NCBI GenBank assembly: GCA_900753315.1
Contig: CAADYP010000006.1
Location: forward strand, 21,792 to 85,791
DNA length: 64,000 nt
Direction: 5' to 3'
Source: Clostridia bacterium
GTDB taxonomy: Bacteria > Bacillota > Clostridia > Christensenellales > UBA1242
Both the position numbers and the translations under genes were made by a program. Below are positions 52,408 through 63,132 of this stretch, in pieces (positions within the stretch are counted from its first letter, which is position 1; each line of letters opens with the position of its first letter). The notes under the pieces are model-generated. The model did no database searches and was not told the origin of the DNA. It worked only from the letters and a program-made list of their open reading frames with translations.

Positions 52408-55400
52408 TTAAGCTTTCGCAAAAACAGGATCGCCGTGTAAATTGATATACATCATGATTCCTGTGTTTTTAGGAACACTTGTCGTAAAGCCAACATTGCA
52501 ATAATATTCGCACCCTACTGCCGCTTTCTTTTGCCCTTTAAGAATCTTTATTATTGTTGTAGAGCCTTCTGTTTTATACTCATAACCTTCACTTTCTTTG
52601 TATCCAGCTTCTGGTTCTTGACCACTTTCTGCAATGTCAACAACTTGTCCAGTCATTGAGAAAGTTCCATCTGTTGATGACATATCCAAAACCTTGTTTG
52701 TTGATTGTCCACCAACAATGCTTGAATATGTGTCATTTATAATGTGAGAAAGCAAACTCATATCATGTCCCAAAATTCCGCCAACATAAACAGAGATGTT
52801 ACCCTTATAAACATAGACCATTGTTTGAATAGAAACCGCAAAATTGTTTTTCTTCATTACATTTTTGTCTTCACCTTCTTCGTCCTTTTCCGTATGGTCA
52901 ACGATTGATGATGACAACTGAACAATTGTGCTTTCACCAACATATCCAGCAAGTCCACCCATCCCGACAAAGAGAAGCTTGTGACCTTGTGCAAACAATG
53001 CTGTTGTTACATCAATATTTTCAAATCTTACAATGGTTGTGTCAGCAGTAACTCCACCAGCAACACCGCCAAGATAAGCGAATCCTGTCAAGTTTGCATC
53101 TACCACAATATTTGAGAGAATTGTTCCACCATTGATAAGTCCAACAACACCACCTACATAAGTTACGCCAGTGCTTGCACTTTGATTTTCAACATTGATT
53201 GATTGATACATCTTAACATTGTCAATTTTACCAGAATTTGAAACCCCAACAACTCCACCAACAGCAGTTGGCTCGTATGGTGTTTTTTTAAAGTTAACAA
53301 ACGCATCTCCGCCTGCTATCTTGTTTACAACGACATCACTCAAGTTTCCTTTGCTTTCACCGACAACAAGTCCGCCATAAGAATAAGCGTTGACAATCAT
53401 ATTTGATTGCACATCAACTTGAAGTTTCTTAACTATAACATTTTCATCAATCAATCCAAATTGCAAACCTGCTTTGTCAGCCAAAACCGCAACAGCAGTA
53501 TCCGTAACACAATCATAAACATAACCACTTCCACTCAAAACACCCGCAATAGAGCCTGCAAACGAATATTTAGAATAGTCCGAAAGTTTAGAATTGAAGT
53601 TGTTTCCACCAGTCGCTCCATTGTGTCTTGCCTTTGCACTATATTGAGAGTAAACATTTTGCAACTGATAGTTTCCAGTAGCAACCCCAACAACACCGCC
53701 AACAATGTTCTTTCCGACAACAACAACTTGGTCATTTGATGGCAAAGTCAAATTGACATTGAATATTCTTCCACCATCAAGTTTTCCAGCGACAATTCCA
53801 ACTGCATTCGTATTTGCAAATGAAATGGTTGTTGGTTTGAAGTTGAAATTCATAACCACACCAACAGCATCAATATTGTTGCTGTTCCCAAGTTCAGCAA
53901 ACAATCCTGCTGATGCCATAGGGTCACTTGATACCATGTTTACGCCTGTCACCGTCATAAAGTTACCTTCAAAATAACCCATAAACTTTGTCTTATATGT
54001 TTTGCTGTTGTAAATATAATTAGAGTAATCTACATTTGAAATCAATCTATAATATGAATAGTTATAATCCGCAGAGTTGTTTTCTTGTGTAATATAATCT
54101 TCCATGCTTTCTGCATCATTTATCAAAATTGGATTGTAAACGCTTCCAAGCGTTGCACTGTCACTTGTGTAAATGTAAACATACTTTGCATAAGTAGCCC
54201 CCGTCGTCTCATCAACGATAGTTTCAACCCTGTCAAGTTGTCTCTTTGAGTTTGCGATAATATTTGGAGAAACAAGTTCAATTCTTCCTGTGTTGAAGAC
54301 TTTTCCAGAGAAGTTTGACAAATCATTTTTGTTTTCGTTATAGAACCAAACAGATTTAATGCTTCTTCCTTCAGCCACAACAAAAGATTTGAATGTATCT
54401 TTCCAATTATTAAAGTCTGCTACTCTAATTGGTCTTATGTCGGTATTTTCATCTTTATTGATTTCGCCAATACTAATATTGACACCTTCTATTGTTTCTC
54501 CATTTGGTCCATAAGAAATTGCATTATTAAGCTTATTGCCATTTGTATCTACATCACTATTATTATCTTCAAGATAGAAACATTCTTCAATCTTTCCGGC
54601 AGTTGTTCCAATGCTATTGATTCTTGCAAATCCATAGTTTGATGTTTGTTGACTTTCGAGTACACTCGTTGAGAAGCATTTTGAGATACTGCCAGAGTTT
54701 TCAAAAACAAATCCAGATGCAAACGCACCACTTTGTCTCAACTGAATATTTGAATAACAGTTGTCGATTTGTCCATCATTTGAATAAACAAAACCTGAAA
54801 CATTGTTGTTTGATTGAATAAAGTTTTCCGCTCTGTCATAGAACATCACATTTGCTGCCATCAAACCGCTTACATAAGATGTGTGAATTTCACCACTGTT
54901 TACAACAACAAGTCCAGCAGTAAATTCTGTTGTCGTGTTTGTCTTGTTGTTAAGGCTCGCGTCAGCATAATAACAGCTTGAAATAATTCCAGTGTTTTGT
55001 CCAACAAGTCCAGCAATATTTATGTTTGCAATAATGTTTATTTTTGAGCGTGAATTTGTGATGTATCCAGAGTTGTTTGAAACAAGTCCGGCCACATATG
55101 CATTTAATGCTGTTGTGCTGCAAACAACTGAGAGAGTTGCACCATTTTCAGAATCAATCTCACAGTTCGTAACAATTCCGGCACTGCTTGCTGCCAAAAG
55201 TCCAATATTGAAAGTTTGAACATTTGTTTTGATTACAACATCGTTTGTCAAAACAATTTCCACATTTTTCAAAATCGTGCCTTCTTCAACACTTTCAAAA
55301 AGACCAATGTTTGTCTCACCAGCAAATTCATAAGTGCCAGCCATTTTAAGTTTATACCCATTTCCATCAAGCCCAGCAATTTTTGCTGAAAGCTGGCTAA

Positions 55401-58400
55401 ATACATCAACTTGATGTTCTTTTGCATATTCAGAACCAGGCAAAATAATGTCTTTAAGCAAAATATACCATTCGCCATCTTTCATATCCAAAAGGTCAGC
55501 ATAAGTTTCAACAGGAATAGGGCTGTCTTCTGTGCTTTGTTGATGCACTTCAAATGCAAATTCTGTATAAATTGGATTTGCCCCACTTGCAAGACTTCTA
55601 TATTCATAAATACCATTTTTCATCACATAGTTTGCACTTGCAGAGAAGTGATAAATATCACTTGCCGCATTGTAAATCTTTAATGGTGTAATAGTATAAG
55701 AATCAATATAATAATATTCACTTCTAATTGTTTTGTTTTTTGCCAAAGAAGTTTCTTCGCCATTGAGATAAACTCTCCAAGCAATATTGTTTGTCATACT
55801 ATTCAAGAAAGTCTCAACCTCATTAACTACGATAGAATTTGTTGTGTCATATTCAATAAAGTCACGAATATCAAATTGTAATGTATAAGGATTTCCAATA
55901 GCAGTGTAAATGACTCCATCTTCCATACCTTTGACAATGTCTTGATTTACACCATCTTCATAGACATAACTCATAACATATTCCATAACATACAAATCTA
56001 TTGTATCTGTTGTTGAAATAACAACATTGTCGACAGTCTTGCTTGCCGTGGTTGTGATTGTAACTTTGTAACCAACTTCATTGTTGTAGTTGATGCTGTC
56101 GGCAGTGACATTCAAAACATAATTGCCATTTACTTTTGAAACATTTGCAACAAAGTTGTTTGTTGAAGTGATTGAAATTTGATCTTCACTAAATCCATAA
56201 TAATTAAGTGACATGCCATAAGACAATCCTCTTGCTACATAATACGCCCCACCAAAATCTTTCTTATCATTGAAATAAAGTTTTGCATAGCTATTGAGTT
56301 TCGTTTTCAACAAAATTGTTGACGACATTTCATATTGTCCAACATTTCCGTAAGTTACATTAACATCAAATCCTGCTTGAACACCATCTTCCACTCTGTT
56401 TGAAGGCATATAATATGAAATATAAATCTTTCCAGTATAGCTATATTCATTTCCAGTTTTTTCATTCAATTTTTGATAATAATCAATCAATTCTTGATAT
56501 GTAAAACTGAACACCCCGTTTGAAAGTTTTCCAAAGTTTGGAGCAACCACATAGCCTGTCGCAGTCTCATAAACAAATGTAAATGATGCTTCTGCTCTGC
56601 CAGTTTGATAGTTTAAAGCATTGTTTGAAATTTCAAATTTCTCGAACACCGCTTCAACTGGGTCAACAGCCACTTCAATAACCCCTCTTTGAGAAGGAAC
56701 AACACTTTCATCAGGCACTGAAACATCGTCAATGTTTGAATAGTTGTTCAAACTTATATAGTTGATTTCTGCTTCGTCAAGCAAAATCTTAAATGAATAA
56801 GAAACACCATTTTCAAGTTCGCTCGCATAAAGATAAACCGTATATTCTCCAAAGATGTTGTTTTCAAATCTGTTTAAAAATTTCTTGCTTGTTGACAAAA
56901 TTTGACAAGTAAAGTCAAACACATTTTCTTGTCCATCAACTCTTGCAAATTGAAGGTTAAACAAGTCATTCGTGTCGTCCATTGTGTTAATATAGCCAAG
57001 CCACTTTGTGTCCTTTGATTCCGCGCTGTCAAATTGTGACAAATCTTCTGGCAATCTATCTTGAACCAAAACGCCATTCTTGTCAAAAATTTGATAGAAC
57101 AACAATTCTTGAGTGTTTGTTGAAACAATTGTCGCCGTATCTTCAAAAGTATTGTTTGTTTGCATTGAATGATATTTGAAGTTAGTTCTGATTGATGTAG
57201 CAGTCTCTTTGTAAGTAACAGTCAAATCAATCTTCGCATTTGGCATTTCATAATAATATGTATATTTTTTGTCTCCAATTTGAATAGAAACTTGCAAAAC
57301 AGGAACAAGTCTATATACATCTTGTTTTCCATCTTTGGCATCAGTTTTGTTCTTATAGAAAACAATAGTTTGCTTGTTTATCTGAACAGAAGAGAAATAT
57401 TCTCCCTCTTCATAATAAGAAGACAAGTTTTCTTCTGCAAGTTCTCCAACTTCCAAAAGTCTGTAAGTTTCACTTTCTGCATTATAAACATAATATTTTT
57501 TACCCGCTTGCAAAGTTGTATCTTTTGTCTTTACAAAACCGGTTTTCGTTGCACTTGGCACAGTAATTTGTGTGTTTCTTGCAAGATTGTAGTTTACATT
57601 TTGATAATTCAAAACACCATTTTCAGAAATTCTATAAATATCCCCGCTTGTTGTTTTTCCACTTGAAAGTTCGTATGAAGGCACAACATTCAAGTTTGTG
57701 TTTGAATTTCCATAGATATTCAAATTGCTTCCATCAGTGATTTTTACACCATTGAGATTAGAACTTGTGTAGAACATCGAACTTGAAACATCTTTATCAA
57801 AATAGTTTGTCAAATAAAGATAAATTACTCTTGATTTCACAACATTCAAAATACTTGTCAAAGTAATTGCTGCAAGCCCAGTCCCCTTCACTGTCAAGTT
57901 TCCGTTTACATCGACTGCCAAAACAGAAGATGATGCCGAAGTGATGTTTACATCTTGACTTCCCAAAACAAATGGATAGAGTGAGGAGTTTGGAGTAACA
58001 AAATTCAATAAATCAATCTCATCTTGTGCTTTTGCACTGTCTTCATTTACCCTGCCAGTAACAGCAAAATAATACATGAAGTAAACCCCAATACCTTTTG
58101 CTGGGTCATCATCGTCAAGGGTATCAGTTTTCATTTCAAAAGCGCTTTCACCCAAGTTGAGTTCAACATCTTTTGATGTGAAAGTATAAGACGCCTTGAT
58201 TTGATATGTATTGCTTTGATATGCATTGCTTGTCTTCACAACAGCAATATAATCACCATAATAATCGACAATAGATGATGAATTTGAACTGATAGATTCT
58301 GTTGATGTATTCAAAGTTCTCTTAACATATGAATATGCTTTAAACGCACCATTGTTGTAACTTCTACCGTTTTGCAAAGCGTTTCCGATTGCATAATAAA

Positions 58401-61400
58401 CTTCTTTTTGGTCATCAGTAGGAAGTGCTCCAAGTGCACCATCAGATTTCAAGAATCTTATAACTGAAGCACTGTAGAAATTGTTTTTACCATCATCAAC
58501 TGCTTCAATAATATTTCCCATTCCATAATCAACATATGTGCTGATAAGAGTGCTGTAATAATCATATCCGACAATTCCACCAACATTTAAAATTGCTCTC
58601 AAAAATGTTCTTGAAGTGTTTTTGATGATTTTGATTTCTGCTACATCTCCTGTGTCTGCATATCCAACAATTCCACCAACTGCATCATCATAACCAATGG
58701 ATGCAGATGTGTCAATTTCTCCGCCAACAAGAAGATTTGAAATTCTGCTTTCAACAGCAGTATCATCACCCATAATAACTGTTCCACTAGACGTTGCCAC
58801 ACCGACAGCACCACCAACATACAAACTCTTAAAGTTTGTAAACGAGCTTGTTCCACTTGCTGAAAGCATTGTCACTGCAGAATATCCAGAATATCCATAA
58901 AGTTTGTAACCACTTTCTGCACTTGGCAAAATCCTTTCAACAATTCCACAAGACGCACCGGCAATACCACCAGCATAAACATTTGTGCTTGGAGCATCAA
59001 TAGAAACCACACCAGTAAAGTAAGCCAAATTCTTTGCATTTTGTCCGGTAAAATCTCTTGTGCTTGGCAATTTTCTGCCATTTTCATCAATCTTGATTTT
59101 GTTTCCGTTTTCATCCAGAACAAATTCATCAGAAAGTTCGTCTTTCAAAAATTCATAACTTGTCCCGTCATATTTACCAATATCTTGTGAAATTTTTCCA
59201 TAGTTCAAACCAGAAACCGCACCAAAATACAAGAAACTTTGTCTTGCACCAGTGATTGTTGAAGCAGAAACTTTCGCCCCAACATTTATCAAATCACCTT
59301 TGTTTACTGCAGTAACAAGTCCTGTATATGCTCTGCGAGTCATTGTTACATCAAATCTTCCAGAGAATGAGAGATTTTCAATTTTTGCCCCACTGTTTAT
59401 CTGTGCAAAAAGTCCCAAATATTGTGAATTTGAATCGTCAACAGTCACATTGAAATTGTTTGCTGAAACAGCGATATTCGTTATTGCGGCTTGAGAATTT
59501 GTTCCGATAACAGAACCACTAAATCCTTTCAAAACATTTTTGCCATCTTCTTGCAAAACACCAATAGGGATAAAGTTTTTCATAGAAGACATATCAATAA
59601 CAGAACCGATTTCATAATGACTTCTGAGTGTAATGTCATTTGCATTGATACCCGCAATATCTTCAGCAGATTCGAGCAAATATGGATTTGATTTTGAGCC
59701 ATTTCTATACTGCACTTCAATGCAAATTGGTTGATATTGTCCTTCGATAGATGTGTAAGAATCGCCCCATTCAGATGGATAGATATAAATCCTTCCTGTC
59801 AAATAACTGTCAATATTTACGATTGTGTCACGATTGTCTTCAAAAAACTTTTCACAAGACAAATCAATAGAATATACCCCATTATCTTTGTCAATAGTGT
59901 TGATATTCCAAGTTACCATCGCAGAATAAGGATTGTCATTTGTTCTTACAAATTCAACGCGAATATTTTTGTTTGTTGCGCTTGTTGGGAAAACATAAGC
60001 ATTTACATTTTGAACAAGCTTGTTGTTTGAAAAATTGAGTTTTGTAACATTTGTGGCAAGTGAGATGTTTTGAACTGATTGATATGGTTGAGCAATAATT
60101 TTTGCGTCATATTTTTTTGTTGAATTTCTTTGTCTCAAATTTGCCTTCAAGAAAAGTTGAATATCAACAGTTGCCCTGTTTGTGTAAGTGAATGACTCCA
60201 TGTCAAAATCACCCCAAGTGCTGATTGAAAATTTATTTGAAAAATAAACTTCATAAGTTGCAGTAGTCTCCTCGTCTTCATCAGCCTCCACAACAACACA
60301 AGGCTTATCAGCAGTCCATTCTGACCAGAACATCAAACCATTTGCCAATGTCAATTTAACAACTCTTGTCTCATCATCCATGCCAGCAACTTTTTTTGTA
60401 ATTGTAACTTCCGTCATGGTAATTTGCGTTTCACCACTGCTGAGTTGTGAGTAGAAATAGATGAATTTTCTATTAAACTTTTCATGCACGATTTCAGAAT
60501 AAATCTGATTTTCGCTCAATGTGTAAGAATATGTTGTCTTAACAGTTCCGTCAGCATCAATGGTTGACTTCGCTCTTGCATCATTAAACATTGATGAGAA
60601 TGCACCTTTTGAAAAATAGTATTGATAGAAATTTTGAGAATTGATGTTGTTTGCATAAGGAGTGAGCACGACAGTTTTATCTTTGTCTTGAATCCTGCCT
60701 TCGCCCCCACGAGCATAATAAACAGTGTTGTTAAGAGCATAGTTTTGTCCGTTTTTCAAATAAAATTCGTCAACAAGAGAATAAGAACTTACATCTACAT
60801 AAAGTTCTATCTTTTTGTTTTCTTTTCCAAATGTTTGATTTACATCTTGTCCAAGCAAAGTAAATTTAATTTTTGTCTTTCCATTGCCCGTTGTATATAT
60901 CCTATATATATTGTTGAGTTTTGACACTGACAAACAACCTGATTTGTCATATTCAAGAGCAATTTCTTCTGTTATGTTTGCACCAATTGTCAAATTTGCA
61001 ACATTTCCAAAAGAAATTTCATCCTTGTTTGAAGAGTTCAAAATTTCAATGTTCAAAGTGTCATCAAAAGTCACTTTATCACTACTCTTTGAATAATGAG
61101 AGTTTGTAACAGCCTCATTTCCGTCATTTGTGAGCCTTATTTCTGTTGTCTCTGTTTGCAAGGTTCTAACAACTCTAAAATTCAAGTCAAGAGAAGTTCC
61201 GTTATCCAAATAAATTGTATAAATTCCTATTCCAGTTTGCTTTGGAGAAATTGACAAATTCAAAAAATATCTTGCATCTGCACCCTCTTGATTTCTGATG
61301 CAAGCATCTCCATCATGTGTATCAAAAGAAACAACATCGACACCACTTGAAAATCTGTAGCTTATAGATTGAAATTTTTGATTTGCATAAAGAATGTTTG

Positions 61401-63081
61401 AAAAATCTTTTTCATCTCCATTCAAATCCATATAAAAATAATCATTTTTGTTTTGTTCATAAGCAGGTGCAACTCTAATTTCTGTTGCTCCAGCAATAAT
61501 GTTACATTTTACAGGCAAAACAAGTTCTTCAGAACCAGCCAAAATTTTGCTTTTTAAATGGATTTCAAGCACAACATCGCTAACCTGCATTGAGCCATAT
61601 TGTCCTCTAATTTTAAAAGGAGCGTTAAGGTCATGATAAAGTTTTGTGTCGTCACCAAAATTGATTGTTACTCCAGCACCTGTTGTCATATCAAGATAAA
61701 CACCTTTGTCATCTCTAACAGTAAAGTAAACGCCTTCATAATTTGGTGAAGAAGAATAACCAGAAATAACATCAATCAAAAGGTCGTGCCATCCAAATTC
61801 TGGATATCTATAATAGTTGTAAAGTGTCAAAGTTTCTGGTTCTGTTGTGCCATTTACAGTGATTGCAGTTGGAGCAATTTGAATTTCAATATCAAAACTT
61901 TTTGTGATATTTACATTGCCGTCTTCGACATCTTGTGCAATGTCATAATAAACTTGAAGGTCGAGTGTCGTTGTCGCTTGTGTTTGAGAATTTTGAGATA
62001 TTTTCAAATAATAAACGACCTTCCCTTCTTCTTGTCCATAGTTTTTCAAAAAGTCAATATCCACATGATTATTTGATTGTGTTTTTGACATCAAAAGTGG
62101 GGTTCCGGAAATAGAATTTTCCATCTCAACTTTCAAAATATATTGTCTCATTTGAGCATTGTTTGGCACAATAACGATGTTTCCTTGTTCGACATCTTCA
62201 AAGTCAACATCAATTTCGTCCAAACTCGCACCTTTGTTATATCCGCCTTGAATTGACATTTCGATCTTTGGCAAGACATTTACAGATGAAACGGCATACA
62301 AAATCTTTTCGTAATCTTCATTGCCGATAGAATAATCATAAACTGACAAAAGCCAAAATTTTTCTTCAATATCAACTTTTGTTTCAACACCATCAAGACT
62401 CAAAACCAAGTCGTTGCCGGTTTCAGTTTTTACAAGTTTAACTCTGTCAAGTTTTGTTATTTCACCACTAACATCATTGACACCATCAGAAAATTTTGCA
62501 AGTTTTGTAGATGTTGAAAGTGAAAGGTCAACCAGCGAAAAAGTATTGAAATTGATGTCATCAATGTTCAAATAATAATAAGACAAATCTTTGCGTGTTG
62601 TGTTTGCATCAAAGACAAACATATCTGCAGAAGGAACAAAATCTGTTCCGTTTGAAACATAAAGTGTGCGATTGTCAAACTGCATAGATTTTGAGTATTG
62701 CCCAACTTCCACATCAATAACACATTCTTTGTTTGCTTCCAAAGTTGCGACATGGAGTTGACCTTTTCCACCAGCGATACCAGTGATTGTTACTTTAATT
62801 TGACTTGAACTCAAATATACCAAATTTGAAGTTTCAAAAATTGCTGTTTGCCCTTCGCTTCGTGGATTCATTTGGACTTTGTTGCTGAAACCATCTTGAT
62901 AACCTTCAATGGTAAACACAACATCTTCACTGCCGCCCACTTCAAGTGAGAGACTTTGTTTGTCAGCGGTCAATCTAATTTTTGAATAATTTATATCGCA
63001 GCCTGCAAAAAAGATACCTGCAAACAAAAATGCAAAAATACTACATAATGTTATTAAGATGTTTTTCCAGACTTTTGTCAT
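52408..63081 (-). CDS. Giant GLUG-repeat surface lipoprotein (3557 aa)
   Basis: A continuous 3557-codon frame. The N-terminus is a lipoprotein signal: MTKVWKNILITL, a hydrophobic core, then FAGC with Cys28 as the lipidated residue. Ig/BIG-like beta domains follow (about 35-1120). Three stretches have GLUG-type beta-helix repeats (hydrophobic turns such as YLGLFAQINSGAKIENLSFSG): about 1130-1570, 2520-2900 and 2985-3550. Beta-sandwich linkers lie between them. NPYLLESAEDIAGIN and similar lines introduce the GLUG modules, as in adhesins. Near residue 1850 is a KTGFVKTKDTTLQAGKKYY segment of a type seen in phage and surface proteins. There is no LPXTG, so anchoring is by lipid. Probably a cell-surface adhesin or binding protein. 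SD AAAAGGA at seven bases. Confidence 0.85.
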   Translation of the reverse strand: MTKVWKNILITLCSIFAFLFAGIFFAGCDINYSKIRLTADKQSLSLEVGGSEDVVFTIEGYQDGFSNKVQMNPRSEGQTAIFETSNLVYLSSSQIKVTITGIAGGKGQLHVATLEANKECVIDVEVGQYSKSMQFDNRTLYVSNGTDFVPSADMFVFDANTTRKDLSYYYLNIDDINFNTFSLVDLSLSTSTKLAKFSDGVNDVSGEITKLDRVKLVKTETGNDLVLSLDGVETKVDIEEKFWLLSVYDYSIGNEDYEKILYAVSSVNVLPKIEMSIQGGYNKGASLDEIDVDFEDVEQGNIVIVPNNAQMRQYILKVEMENSISGTPLLMSKTQSNNHVDIDFLKNYGQEEGKVVYYLKISQNSQTQATTTLDLQVYYDIAQDVEDGNVNITKSFDIEIQIAPTAITVNGTTEPETLTLYNYYRYPEFGWHDLLIDVISGYSSSPNYEGVYFTVRDDKGVYLDMTTGAGVTINFGDDTKLYHDLNAPFKIRGQYGSMQVSDVVLEIHLKSKILAGSEELVLPVKCNIIAGATEIRVAPAYEQNKNDYFYMDLNGDEKDFSNILYANQKFQSISYRFSSGVDVVSFDTHDGDACIRNQEGADARYFLNLSISPKQTGIGIYTIYLDNGTSLDLNFRVVRTLQTETTEIRLTNDGNEAVTNSHYSKSSDKVTFDDTLNIEILNSSNKDEISFGNVANLTIGANITEEIALEYDKSGCLSVSKLNNIYRIYTTGNGKTKIKFTLLGQDVNQTFGKENKKIELYVDVSSYSLVDEFYLKNGQNYALNNTVYYARGGEGRIQDKDKTVVLTPYANNINSQNFYQYYFSKGAFSSMFNDARAKSTIDADGTVKTTYSYTLSENQIYSEIVHEKFNRKFIYFYSQLSSGETQITMTEVTITKKVAGMDDETRVVKLTLANGLMFWSEWTADKPCVVVEADEDEETTATYEVYFSNKFSISTWGDFDMESFTYTNRATVDIQLFLKANLRQRNSTKKYDAKIIAQPYQSVQNISLATNVTKLNFSNNKLVQNVNAYVFPTSATNKNIRVEFVRTNDNPYSAMVTWNINTIDKDNGVYSIDLSCEKFFEDNRDTIVNIDSYLTGRIYIYPSEWGDSYTSIEGQYQPICIEVQYRNGSKSNPYLLESAEDIAGINANDITLRSHYEIGSVIDMSSMKNFIPIGVLQEDGKNVLKGFSGSVIGTNSQAAITNIAVSANNFNVTVDDSNSQYLGLFAQINSGAKIENLSFSGRFDVTMTRRAYTGLVTAVNKGDLINVGAKVSASTITGARQSFLYFGAVSGLNYGKISQDIGKYDGTSYEFLKDELSDEFVLDENGNKIKIDENGRKLPSTRDFTGQNAKNLAYFTGVVSIDAPSTNVYAGGIAGASCGIVERILPSAESGYKLYGYSGYSAVTMLSASGTSSFTNFKSLYVGGAVGVATSSGTVIMGDDTAVESRISNLLVGGEIDTSASIGYDDAVGGIVGYADTGDVAEIKIIKNTSRTFLRAILNVGGIVGYDYYSTLISTYVDYGMGNIIEAVDDGKNNFYSASVIRFLKSDGALGALPTDDQKEVYYAIGNALQNGRSYNNGAFKAYSYVKRTLNTSTESISSNSSSIVDYYGDYIAVVKTSNAYQSNTYQIKASYTFTSKDVELNLGESAFEMKTDTLDDDDPAKGIGVYFMYYFAVTGRVNEDSAKAQDEIDLLNFVTPNSSLYPFVLGSQDVNITSASSSVLAVDVNGNLTVKGTGLAAITLTSILNVVKSRVIYLYLTNYFDKDVSSSMFYTSSNLNGVKITDGSNLNIYGNSNTNLNVVPSYELSSGKTTSGDIYRISENGVLNYQNVNYNLARNTQITVPSATKTGFVKTKDTTLQAGKKYYVYNAESETYRLLEVGELAEENLSSYYEEGEYFSSVQINKQTIVFYKNKTDAKDGKQDVYRLVPVLQVSIQIGDKKYTYYYEMPNAKIDLTVTYKETATSIRTNFKYHSMQTNNTFEDTATIVSTNTQELLFYQIFDKNGVLVQDRLPEDLSQFDSAESKDTKWLGYINTMDDTNDLFNLQFARVDGQENVFDFTCQILSTSKKFLNRFENNIFGEYTVYLYASELENGVSYSFKILLDEAEINYISLNNYSNIDDVSVPDESVVPSQRGVIEVAVDPVEAVFEKFEISNNALNYQTGRAEASFTFVYETATGYVVAPNFGKLSNGVFSFTYQELIDYYQKLNEKTGNEYSYTGKIYISYYMPSNRVEDGVQAGFDVNVTYGNVGQYEMSSTILLKTKLNSYAKLYFNDKKDFGGAYYVARGLSYGMSLNYYGFSEDQISITSTNNFVANVSKVNGNYVLNVTADSINYNNEVGYKVTITTTASKTVDNVVISTTDTIDLYVMEYVMSYVYEDGVNQDIVKGMEDGVIYTAIGNPYTLQFDIRDFIEYDTTNSIVVNEVETFLNSMTNNIAWRVYLNGEETSLAKNKTIRSEYYYIDSYTITPLKIYNAASDIYHFSASANYVMKNGIYEYRSLASGANPIYTEFAFEVHQQSTEDSPIPVETYADLLDMKDGEWYILLKDIILPGSEYAKEHQVDVFSQLSAKIAGLDGNGYKLKMAGTYEFAGETNIGLFESVEEGTILKNVEIVLTNDVVIKTNVQTFNIGLLAASSAGIVTNCEIDSENGATLSVVCSTTALNAYVAGLVSNNSGYITNSRSKINIIANINIAGLVGQNTGIISSCYYADASLNNKTNTTTEFTAGLVVVNSGEIHTSYVSGLMAANVMFYDRAENFIQSNNNVSGFVYSNDGQIDNCYSNIQLRQSGAFASGFVFENSGSISKCFSTSVLESQQTSNYGFARINSIGTTAGKIEECFYLEDNNSDVDTNGNKLNNAISYGPNGETIEGVNISIGEINKDENTDIRPIRVADFNNWKDTFKSFVVAEGRSIKSVWFYNENKNDLSNFSGKVFNTGRIELVSPNIIANSKRQLDRVETIVDETTGATYAKYVYIYTSDSATLGSVYNPILINDAESMEDYITQENNSADYNYSYYRLISNVDYSNYIYNSKTYKTKFMGYFEGNFMTVTGVNMVSSDPMASAGLFAELGNSNNIDAVGVVMNFNFKPTTISFANTNAVGIVAGKLDGGRIFNVNLTLPSNDQVVVVGKNIVGGVVGVATGNYQLQNVYSQYSAKARHNGATGGNNFNSKLSDYSKYSFAGSIAGVLSGSGYVYDCVTDTAVAVLADKAGLQFGLIDENVIVKKLQVDVQSNMIVNAYSYGGLVVGESKGNLSDVVVNKIAGGDAFVNFKKTPYEPTAVGGVVGVSNSGKIDNVKMYQSINVENQSASTGVTYVGGVVGLINGGTILSNIVVDANLTGFAYLGGVAGGVTADTTIVRFENIDVTTALFAQGHKLLFVGMGGLAGYVGESTIVQLSSSIVDHTEKDEEGEDKNVMKKNNFAVSIQTMVYVYKGNISVYVGGILGHDMSLLSHIINDTYSSIVGGQSTNKVLDMSSTDGTFSMTGQVVDIAESGQEPEAGYKESEGYEYKTEGSTTIIKILKGQKKAAVGCEYYCNVGFTTSVPKNTGIMMYINLHGDPVFAKA

Positions 63082-63132
63082 AGATTTTCCTTTTAAAACT
63101 CAAATTCTTTTTCTTTTGTCTATTTTACGGTT

